Of a stretch of 7,130 bases of DNA, positions 1 through 4,673 are shown piece after piece. How positions within the stretch are numbered: position 1 is the first letter of the stretch; each line of letters starts with the position of its first letter. This DNA is from Bdellovibrionales bacterium (GTDB lineage Bacteria; Bdellovibrionota; UBA1018; CAIMNF01). Made by a program: the position numbers and the translations under genes. The notes under the pieces are model-generated. The model was not told where the DNA came from. It searched no databases and worked only from the letters and a program-made list of their open reading frames with translations. The DNA is taken from NCBI GenBank assembly GCA_947457605.1, contig CANGWP010000110.1, positions 1-7,130 of the forward strand. Direction: 5' to 3'.

Positions 1-150
1 AATGGCATTGGTCGAAATGCGGATGAGCTTCTTCGCAAGGTTCAGGCGGCACAATTCGTGGCACAGCATACGGGCGAGGTTTGCCCTGCGAAGTGGAAGC
101 CCGGAGCCGCAACGCTTAAGCCCGGAGTGAACCTGGTCGGTAAGATCTAA
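1..150 (+). CDS. ahpC: Alkyl hydroperoxide reductase subunit C, 3' end (peroxiredoxin, partial)
   Basis: This is the last 49 codons of a 2-Cys peroxiredoxin; the gene begins left of the window. AhpC reduces hydrogen peroxide and organic hydroperoxides in the cytoplasm and is normally re-reduced by AhpF or a thioredoxin-like donor. The visible reading frame starts NGIGRNADELL and continues with QAAQFVAQHTGEVCPAKW before ending in LVGKI and TAA. This matches the C-terminal arm of enterobacterial AhpC almost residue for residue, including the resolving cysteine (visible residue 28, in GEVCPA). The peroxidatic cysteine lies outside the window. The gene is followed 30 bases later by a strong intrinsic terminator, so it is the last gene of its transcript. 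No ahpF follows it. Family identity is very secure; completeness cannot be judged. Confidence 0.96.
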   Translation, partial: NGIGRNADELLRKVQAAQFVAQHTGEVCPAKWKPGAATLKPGVNLVGKI

Positions 151-180
151 ATAGAATCCTTTTTTCTGGTGGATTACCGG

Positions 181-219
181 GGTGGAGAGAGCTTTGCTCT
201 CTCCACCTTTTGGCTTTTT
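181..219 (+). terminator. Intrinsic (Rho-independent) terminator of ahpC
   Basis: A perfect 12-bp stem, GGTGGAGAGAGC (181-192) and GCTCTCTCCACC (196-207), closes on a TTT loop. It is followed directly by TTTT and, after GGC, by five more T. It sits 30 bases after the ahpC stop codon. The other strand has no T-run after the stem, so it should act only on rightward transcription. Confidence 0.93.
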
Positions 220-517
220 GGCGGTGATTTGCGAAAAACATTGTCTCTTTCCCGATCTTGGCGGCTGCGATTTGAAATACATCTGCTTCAATCTCGGATT
301 GCGGGACTGGATGGGGTTCGGAATGTGCCTGGAGCGAAACAAGCGGGATTGAGGTAAGTGGAAAAATCGAAAGTGCTCGATTCATAGGGGGGGGGCTTCT
401 TTGGGTCGAACGGAGGGCATAGGGAAAAACCAAAAAGGTCAACCAAAGAGAGTGCCTATGATGTCGGTTTCCCTTGGGACTCAAAATCTTGCCGGGATGG
501 CCTTGATCCCGTAGGCT
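220..517. other. Gene-free leader region between ahpC and crcB, with potential RNA structure
   Basis: I find no convincing gene in this stretch of about 300 bases. What can be seen: a run of nine G at 387-395; a 6-bp pairing CATAGG (418-423) with CCTATG (455-460); a competing pairing AGGGAAA-AA-CC (421-431) with GGTTTCCCT (466-474), which reuses 421-423, so the two helices exclude each other; and a hairpin CGGGAT/ATCCCG (493-498 with 506-511, loop GGCCTTG) just before the crcB start. A crcB promoter should lie here, but no clear -35/-10 pair stands out. The structures could be a cis-regulatory leader, or chance. Confidence 0.4.
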
Positions 518-523
518 TTGCCC

Positions 524-952
524 ATGATGGACCGGATTTTCGAGGTTGCAGGGTTCAAAAGTTATTTGCTGGTAGGCCTCGGAGGCTCCCTGGGGTGCGC
601 GCTTCGCTGGTATCTTTCCCGGAGTTTTTGGCAAAGCGCGGGTGCTTTTCCAAAAAGCACACTCCTTGCCAATGTCCTTGCCGCTTTTGTTCTGGGGATC
701 TCGCTTGGCTGCCATGAGAGATTGCAGGGAAGTGGCGGCTCTGCGCCCTTGTATCTTTTTGCCAGTGTCGGCTTTGCCGGGGGCTTGTCCACCTTTTCGA
801 CTTTTGCGTTTGAACTTGTGAATCTCTTGTCAGCGGGAGGTTTCGTAGCCGCATCATTGTCCCTGGTTTTGAACGTGGGGCTTTCGATGGTTTTCGTTCT
901 TGCGGGAAAATTTCTGCTGCAGGTGGCGAGTTCAGGATCAGGGGCCGGATGA
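524..952 (+). CDS. crcB: CrcB/FluC fluoride ion channel
   Basis: CrcB/FluC proteins are small four-helix membrane proteins that form antiparallel dimers in the inner membrane and export fluoride passively, protecting enolase and pyrophosphatase. Numbered from the TTG at 518, the protein shows LLVGLGGSLGCALRW in helix 1 (17-31; Arg30 conserved), TLLANVLAAFVLG in helix 2 (48-60, pore Asn52), and the signature GFAGGLSTFSTFAFE in the broken helix 3 (85-99; the two pore phenylalanines are Phe93 and Phe96). A last hydrophobic helix lies near 110-130. The length of about 140 residues is usual for the family. Starts at TTG 518, ATG 524 and ATG 527 are all possible; I chose 524 because TAGG at 512-515 lies 8 bases upstream. 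The C-terminus is Gly/Ser/Ala-rich and overlaps the next gene by four bases, indicating one mRNA. Confidence 0.93.
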   Translation: MMDRIFEVAGFKSYLLVGLGGSLGCALRWYLSRSFWQSAGAFPKSTLLANVLAAFVLGISLGCHERLQGSGGSAPLYLFASVGFAGGLSTFSTFAFELVNLLSAGGFVAASLSLVLNVGLSMVFVLAGKFLLQVASSGSGAG

Positions 953-1836
953 TGTTTCGATTTGCATTCGTTTTGGCCGCAATCGTATTCTTTTCTGAAG
1001 CTCGAGGGAACCCCGCATGCGATTCCACGCTCGGTCAAGGGAGCGGAGTGATGACTTTATCTTCTTGGGTGAAGACAGTGCAGGATCATGATGTGGATCA
1101 AGCGGTTGAATGCTTGAAGTCGGCGGGTTTTGAGTGTCTGGATGAACGGCGTGATCTTGAGTCCGCGAGACGATGCGTGGGAAAGATCCCGGGGTATTCG
1201 AAAAAGGTCGCGATTTACATTCCGATTCATTATGACAGTACTGAAACCAGTCCCAAAATCATCACGCATTTTCACGGTCACATTGTGGAGCATGATGATT
1301 TTACGGGAACCTTGAAACGCTACCATCTGGGAACTGAACTCTATCGGTCCGGTTTGAATCGATTGTTGATCGTTCGGGAAAGCACGGGGAAATGCGATAC
1401 CTATGCTGCGGAACTTTCCACGCGCGCCCGGTTTGAGGAGTTTCATCAGAATCTTCTTGGTGTCCTGAAGGGTTCCGGGCTTGTGGGTGAGGGAGTCGAG
1501 CCAGAGTCGATTCGCCATGAAATTACGGGCCATAGCGGAGCCTATCGTCCAATCGGCGGGATTCTCACCGGATCCCTGAAAGATGAACAAATCGAGAGGG
1601 TGGGGCTCTTCGATGCAACTTATTGTTCCGATCCAAGCAGTGCCTCCTGCAATGGACTGAAGGAGTACGCAAAGCGTTTTCCTGGAAGGATCAAGTCTTA
1701 TTATCTTGAGAATTCTCCTACCGAAAAAGGCTCAGAGAGTCTCTTCCGTCTTCAGGATCGGGTGAAGCTCAGCAGGAAGGACTTTTCCCATTTCACGGTC
1801 ATGAACGGAAACTATTCGGACTGGATGCGGGACTGA
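949..1836 (+). CDS. Secreted protein with alpha/beta-hydrolase-like motifs, function unknown
   Basis: I do not recognise a named family. Residues 1-17 (MMFRFAFVLAAIVFFSE) followed by ARG form a Sec signal peptide, with likely cleavage after Ala18; no lipobox is visible. The mature part has seven cysteines (24, 55, 63, 76, 149, 226, 234), consistent with disulfides in the periplasm. Motif order suits a serine alpha/beta hydrolase: a strand ending in HFHGH (107-111) as in an oxyanion HG motif; GHSGA (194-198), a nucleophile-elbow-like turn with Ser196; LFDATY (220-225), where the acid (Asp222) would sit; and SHFTVMNG (280-287) near the C-terminus with His281 as candidate catalytic histidine. 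This triad is inference. The start at 949 overlaps the crcB stop (ATGA); ATG 952 is an alternative with better spacing (7 bases) from AGGGG at 940-944. Confidence 0.75.
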   Translation: MMFRFAFVLAAIVFFSEARGNPACDSTLGQGSGVMTLSSWVKTVQDHDVDQAVECLKSAGFECLDERRDLESARRCVGKIPGYSKKVAIYIPIHYDSTETSPKIITHFHGHIVEHDDFTGTLKRYHLGTELYRSGLNRLLIVRESTGKCDTYAAELSTRARFEEFHQNLLGVLKGSGLVGEGVEPESIRHEITGHSGAYRPIGGILTGSLKDEQIERVGLFDATYCSDPSSASCNGLKEYAKRFPGRIKSYYLENSPTEKGSESLFRLQDRVKLSRKDFSHFTVMNGNYSDWMRD

Positions 1837-1840
1837 GTTC

Positions 1841-2440
1841 TTACTCCGCGGGTGGGGTGGACTGAAGAGTTTTCAGTTCTTCAGAGCAGTCTTCGCTTTC
1901 GCCGCCTCCCCACGAGGTCCATCGTTTCAAATCCTGATCCATCGATCCCAAGGCTTCAAGCAACTTGGCATGTGCATTTTCAACCCGATCCATCGAAATC
2001 ACCGGGCTTGTGTAAACATCCGAATGAAGTTCAAAGCCGTCTTCGGTTGGCACAACCGCCTTTTCGAGGTTTTTCATCAGTTTGCTGCTCGCCTCATAGA
2101 TATCGCCTTTCGAAATCATGGGCTTTGTCATCAAAGGATCATTCGCGTCCAAGCCAAGCTCGGCTAGAAATTGCCTTGTTTCTTCACGAAGGGAGATCAT
2201 CCCCTTGGCCATGTTGTAAAAGGCGGGCTTTGGTTCCATTTGTTCGAGAATGAAATCAGGAATCGCAGAATACGCGATGAGGGAACTCATGTTTCTTGAG
2301 AGATCCCGCTCCTCCTGCCTCTTGATCTGGCAGATCTGGTAGTCGCGGGTGGCCTTGATTCTGGTGGCCGAGTATTCGGCTTGTGCAATGGGGATTTGAA
2401 GAAGAAAGGAAACCAGGAGTGCAGGAACGTTTGATTTCAT
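1841..2440 (-). CDS. Exported protein of unknown function
   Basis: No family is recognised. The 199-residue product begins with a clear Sec signal peptide: Lys2, a hydrophobic core (about 5-16) and an AQA-EY cleavage site after Ala21. The mature protein of about 178 residues is mostly charged and predicted helical, with no further membrane segment. It has only two cysteines, Cys37 near the start and Cys185 near the end, which could bridge the termini. The C-terminal tail is Gly/Ser/Glu-rich (WGGGESED). The start ATG at 2440 is supported by AAAGGA placed 6 bases upstream on the minus strand. The gene converges on the hydrolase-like gene with only four bases between stop codons. A TATAAA box and a palindrome lie upstream, so it probably has its own regulated promoter. 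The signal peptide makes it a credible real gene. Confidence 0.8.
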   Translation of the reverse strand: MKSNVPALLVSFLLQIPIAQAEYSATRIKATRDYQICQIKRQEERDLSRNMSSLIAYSAIPDFILEQMEPKPAFYNMAKGMISLREETRQFLAELGLDANDPLMTKPMISKGDIYEASSKLMKNLEKAVVPTEDGFELHSDVYTSPVISMDRVENAHAKLLEALGSMDQDLKRWTSWGGGESEDCSEELKTLQSTPPAE

Positions 2441-2473
2441 GGGAGATCCTTTGCGGCACGCAAGCGGATGGCA

Positions 2474-2496
2474 TTTATATTGACTTAAATAGTCAA
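2474..2496 (-). promoter_or_regulatory. Candidate promoter -10 with overlapping operator-like dyad
   Basis: On the minus strand a TATAAA box (2479-2474) lies 34 bases before the start of the exported-protein gene. Immediately upstream is the dyad TTGACT-ATTTA-AGTCAA (2496-2480), 6-bp arms around 5 bases. The dyad occupies the 17-base spacer between TATAAA and a poor -35 (TTTAAC), which is where a repressor site would block polymerase. TTGACT itself resembles a -35 hexamer, but its distance to TATAAA is too short (11 bases). Promoter and operator are both inferred from sequence alone. Confidence 0.4.
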
Positions 2497-2613
2497 GTTA
2501 AAAGCAATGCAAAATTGAGTAGTTTTGTCCCTGTCTCCGATTTTATTGGGTCCGGGGGAGGGATAAAATGCAGGTCCGGCTTGGCACGCATGCTGCTGAT
2601 GGGAAGGGGACTG

Positions 2614-2982
2614 TCAGGGAGCCGGGTTCAAGGCCTTGGTGACCTCAGACAAGAGAAGAGGGAGGGCGATGGGTTTTGGGAGTTGCGAGTAAATGAGATG
2701 CGAGATTTCGTTTGGGACTTTTCCGTTTCCACAAATCAGAATCCGGCGGGCGTATTCGTGGTTTAGTTGATGGATCTCCTGAATCAACGCGCTTCCGGTC
2801 TTGTCAGAAAAAGCAAGATCCATCAGGATCAGATCCGCGCGGGAACCCAAGGCTTTCACAGCATCATTTCCGGAGCCTGCGAGAGTGACGCGAAAAGAGT
2901 TCATCTCGAAAAAATCGCGCAAGAGTTCTCTCCAGGATGGATCCGCATCCACAATGAGAAGGGTTGGTTTGGAGGAGGACAT
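2614..2982 (-). CDS. Stand-alone response-regulator receiver domain (CheY-like), atypical active site
   Basis: The 122-residue product is a single receiver domain with no output domain, of the type that signals by protein-protein contact. Visible pattern: TLLIVDADPSW (7-17) for strand 1 and the acidic pocket, LILMDLAFSD (51-60) with Asp55 as phospho-acceptor, ILICGNGK (81-88) for strand 4, and LPKPI (101-105) with the conserved Lys103. Two positions deviate: the second residue of the usual Asp-Asp/Asp-Glu pair is Ala13 (VDADP), and the conserved Thr/Ser after strand 4 appears to be Cys84. Phosphorylation chemistry may therefore be weakened or altered. I start at 2982 because the receiver fold begins there; the frame stays open upstream to 3156 but that stretch overlaps the divergent gene and is not receiver-like. 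The ribosome-binding site is weak. No histidine kinase is nearby. Confidence 0.85.
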   Translation of the reverse strand: MSSSKPTLLIVDADPSWRELLRDFFEMNSFRVTLAGSGNDAVKALGSRADLILMDLAFSDKTGSALIQEIHQLNHEYARRILICGNGKVPNEISHLIYSQLPKPIALPLLLSEVTKALNPAP

Positions 2983-3014
2983 TCGGAAAAGGTAATCTCG
3001 AAAGCTTCTTTTTG

Positions 3015-3076
3015 CCGGCGGTTCTCCGGACTTTTTCAATTCTCGCGCGCGGCCTGAAAGTCCGGCAAACCGCCGG
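3015..3076. repeat. Long interrupted inverted repeat in the divergent intergenic region
   Basis: The left arm is CCGGCGGTT-CT-CCGGACTTT (3015-3034) and the right arm AAAGTCCGG-CA-AACCGCCGG (3057-3076). Eighteen of 20 positions pair, with one 2x2 internal loop and a 22-base loop containing CGCGCGCGG. It starts 33 bases upstream of the receiver-gene start and ends 43 bases before the Xre-like gene start. No T-run follows on either strand, so it is not a normal terminator. It could be an operator cluster or a leader hairpin in the receiver-gene mRNA. Confidence 0.8.
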
Positions 3077-3080
3077 TTTG
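3066..3080. promoter_or_regulatory. 15-base palindrome, candidate operator
   Basis: CAAACCG-C-CGGTTTG is a perfect dyad with 7-bp arms around a single base, 38 bases before the Xre-like gene start. Its core AACCGCCGG recurs in inverted orientation at 3015-3023, the outer left arm of the larger inverted repeat. Short dyads next to a helix-turn-helix gene are often sites for autoregulation; that role is inference here. Confidence 0.45.
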
Positions 3081-3118
3081 TGAAGTTGGGATTGATATGC
3101 TGAATGCAGAGTAAAACT

Positions 3119-3484
3119 ATGCCTGACAATCCAGTGAAAAAAAACGGATCGCACAAGAACGGATCCGGTAAAAACGGATCTAGTAAAAATGGATCAACAA
3201 AAAACGGATCTCACAAAAACGGCAAGTCCGAATCCAAAGGGGCGGCTGGACGTTCCGAGCAGATTCTTCTGAAGCAAATCGGATTGCTGGTTCACAAGTG
3301 TCTCTTTGAGAAGGAGAAGCCGGTGGAGTGGCTTTCCTTTAAATCAGGAGTTGCCCGTTCCAGCATCCGGGAGATCATCGCCGGCAGAAGCAATACCAGG
3401 ATTCTCACCTTGAATTCAATCGCGCGCGGTCTTGGGTTTGATGACGTGATTGCAATGTTGGAAAAAGTCCGAGGGAAGAACTGA
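3119..3484 (+). CDS. Small Xre-family helix-turn-helix protein with KNGS-repeat N-terminus
   Basis: The product is a predicted DNA-binding regulator. Counting from ATG 3119, residues 8-40 are a low-complexity basic, polar tail made of Lys-Asn-Gly-Ser-x repeats, probably disordered. Residues about 46-115 form a Xre/Cro-type helix-turn-helix: the pattern KPVEWLSFKSGVARSSIREI followed by IAGRSNTRILTLNSIARGLG fits the usual 'LA..sGvs.s.i..ie.G..nptl.tL..ia.aLg' profile. No ligand or dimerisation domain follows. I prefer ATG 3119 because GCAGAG lies 7 bases upstream; ATG 3104 adds five residues and lacks such a site. The gene is divergent from the receiver gene across a 136-base gap with palindromes, which may be its own targets. 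What it regulates cannot be read from the sequence. The downstream T-run at 3493-3498 follows only a weak hairpin. Confidence 0.82.
   Translation: MPDNPVKKNGSHKNGSGKNGSSKNGSTKNGSHKNGKSESKGAAGRSEQILLKQIGLLVHKCLFEKEKPVEWLSFKSGVARSSIREIIAGRSNTRILTLNSIARGLGFDDVIAMLEKVRGKN
3140..3229 (+). repeat. 15-bp in-frame tandem repeat (minisatellite) encoding KNGSx
   Basis: Five full copies of a 15-base unit with consensus AAAAACGGATCNNNN (3140, 3155, 3170, 3185, 3200) and a sixth diverged one (3215) follow each other inside the Xre-like gene. They encode KNGSH, KNGSG, KNGSS, KNGST, KNGSH and KNGKS. Variation is mostly in the last four bases of each unit. Because the unit is a multiple of three, copy-number change would alter tail length without breaking the frame. 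Confidence 0.9.
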
Positions 3485-3506
3485 AATTTCGGTTTTTTGG
3501 TTTGAA

Positions 3507-3593
3507 TGGTGGCTCCATCCGGAGTCGAACCGGAACACCCGTAAGGATACACGATTTTGAATCGAGCGCGTCTACCAATTCCGCCACGGAGCC
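3507..3593 (-). tRNA. tRNA-Leu, anticodon CAA
   Basis: Read on the minus strand, the gene gives an acceptor stem GGCTCCG/TGGAGCC, discriminator A and an encoded CCA (3509-3507). The D arm contains GGCGGAATTGGTAGACGC, the T arm is TCCGG-TTCGACT-CCGGA, and a long variable arm (ATCC/GGGT) makes it a class II tRNA. The anticodon loop TTCAAAA places CAA at 3559-3557, reading UUG as leucine. The arrangement closely follows E. coli tRNA-Leu(CAA). One oddity is a T opposite T at positions 28/42 of the anticodon stem (CTCGA with TCGTG). The gene lies downstream of ldcA on the same strand. Confidence 0.95.
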
Positions 3594-3611
3594 ATCGAAA
3601 ATTGGAACCCC

Positions 3612-3640
3612 AAGGTAGCAAAGGTGGAACACAGTTGCAA
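3612..3640 (-). promoter_or_regulatory. Candidate sigma-70-type promoter of tRNA-Leu
   Basis: On the minus strand, TTGCAA (3640-3635) and TACCTT (3617-3612) are separated by exactly 17 bases. This places transcription start about 10 bases before the tRNA 5' end, a typical leader length for a tRNA gene. The -10 match is only moderate. Read-through from ldcA is an alternative source of the transcript. Confidence 0.45.
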
Positions 3641-3665
3641 GCAAACTCAGGAGCAAGACCGCCTG

Positions 3666-4673
3666 TTATGGGCTGATGGAGAAATTCCCTTTCCGATCCA
3701 GAGTATGCTTCTTTCCAAGATACAGGCTGTGATGGGAGGTTCCGTGTCCGACAGGAAGTCCCGAGAATACCGGAATTTTGTGTCGCTCTCCCACGGCCCG
3801 GAAGATGAAATCCAGTCCCTCAAGCGTGGTGTAGGAGCTTCGAAGAAATCCCAAGGCTTCCTTCGGGGGCGATTGAAGATAGCCTGCTCGCCCCGGTCCC
3901 TCAGGCGGCGCCATCCTTAGGCCCGTGGGCACGCTGTCGTTGCACTCGGTAAAATCCCCAAGAACAATTCCCTTGCAACCCTTGAGACCCCCGGCTTGTT
4001 CCAAGTGATGCATCATCCGGTTGATCCGGCCCAGGTTTTCCTGAATTTCCTCGAGGAATAGAATTTTTCCGCGGGTCGAGCCCTGGTCCGGGGTTCCAAG
4101 AAGCGCGTTCCACACTGCGAGATTTCCACCCACAAGCGGGGCCGTCACCGATTTGAAATCCTTTGGAATGTAGATCGATTCCAGCTCGAAAGATGGCGCT
4201 TTCAGTTTTTCCTTTTTTACGGACGCCCGTACCAGATTGAAAAGCCCCTCTTGTTCTGAGGGGGTCAATACGGAAAACGTGCGAAGCGATGGCATTGGTG
4301 CATGAAGAGTTTCCCACTGAAAATTGCTTCGATACCATTCCAAAAGAGCCGTGATGTCGCTGAAACCGACGATGGTTTTCTTCTTGAGCCTCCGGCCGCG
4401 AAGCGAGCGCTTCCATTGGTTCAAATAGGGGAGCAAATGGGTGGCGCCATAGCCTCCGCGCCCGCACCAGATCACATCCAGATCCGGTCGCATCGAAAAC
4501 TCGATCAAGGCACGCGCGCGATCTTCATCGCTTGCGGGGTAAAGATAATACTCATTGAGTGCGCTCGGGTGAATCTCCACCAGAAAGCCGAATTTCTTAA
4601 GGCATTCGACTCCCATCTCGAACTCGACTTTGGGAATGACGGATGAGGTGGCAACGATTCCAATTCTGATCAT
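3666..4673 (-). CDS. ldcA: LD-carboxypeptidase (muramoyltetrapeptide carboxypeptidase, peptidase S66)
   Basis: LdcA removes the terminal D-alanine from murein tetrapeptides through the L,D-bond during cell-wall recycling in the cytoplasm; MccF immunity proteins share the fold. The 335-residue product shows IGIVATSS (4-11) at the N-terminus, VIWCGRGGYGATHLLPYL (67-84), the nucleophile turn VGFSDITAL (102-110) with Ser105, a Glu in ILFLEEI (204-210, probably Glu208), and LPVGHG (306-311) with His310. This completes the Ser-Glu-His triad known from Pseudomonas LdcA. The interval from Glu to His is about 100 residues, some 30 longer than in that enzyme, owing to a Pro/Gly-rich stretch at about 249-285. 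I chose ATG 4673 over the open frame to 4727 because it begins the fold, has GGAG 8 bases upstream, and forms an ATGA overlap with engB. Confidence 0.93.
   Translation of the reverse strand: MIRIGIVATSSVIPKVEFEMGVECLKKFGFLVEIHPSALNEYYLYPASDEDRARALIEFSMRPDLDVIWCGRGGYGATHLLPYLNQWKRSLRGRRLKKKTIVGFSDITALLEWYRSNFQWETLHAPMPSLRTFSVLTPSEQEGLFNLVRASVKKEKLKAPSFELESIYIPKDFKSVTAPLVGGNLAVWNALLGTPDQGSTRGKILFLEEIQENLGRINRMMHHLEQAGGLKGCKGIVLGDFTECNDSVPTGLRMAPPEGPGRAGYLQSPPKEALGFLRSSYTTLEGLDFIFRAVGERHKIPVFSGLPVGHGTSHHSLYLGKKHTLDRKGNFSISP

Noticed and set aside
310..319. GATGGGGTTC, identical in pattern to the loop of the fluoride riboswitch
   Set aside because: The flanking bases cannot form the closing stem, and the downstream conserved elements are absent, so it is a chance match.
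116..388. Minus-strand frame beginning MNRALSIFPLTSIPLVSLQA, resembling a signal peptide
   Set aside because: It runs through the ahpC terminator and into the ahpC coding end on the other strand. The rest is basic and proline-rich with no recognisable domain, so the hydrophobic start is probably chance.
555..1038. Two overlapping long open frames on the minus strand opposite crcB
   Set aside because: They lie antisense to a clearly recognisable CrcB, have no family-like motifs, and are rich in Arg/Pro/Lys as expected for a shadow frame.
1862..1884. CTGAAGA/TCTTCAG hairpin after the hydrolase-like gene, as a possible terminator
   Set aside because: It is not followed by a T-run and lies within the coding sequence of the convergent gene, so there is not enough to call it.
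2983..3156. Upstream extension of the receiver gene (58 extra residues)
   Set aside because: It would cross the inverted repeat and overlap the start of the divergent Xre-like gene. Its sequence is not receiver-like, and the fold begins properly at 2982.
3140..3229. Regular short repeats that might suggest a CRISPR-like array
   Set aside because: The units are 15 bases with no spacers, in frame inside a gene and encoding KNGSx; this is a coding tandem repeat.
3901..4467. 188-codon minus-strand frame within ldcA
   Set aside because: It is an alternate frame of a gene with intact LdcA catalytic motifs and shows no domain of its own.
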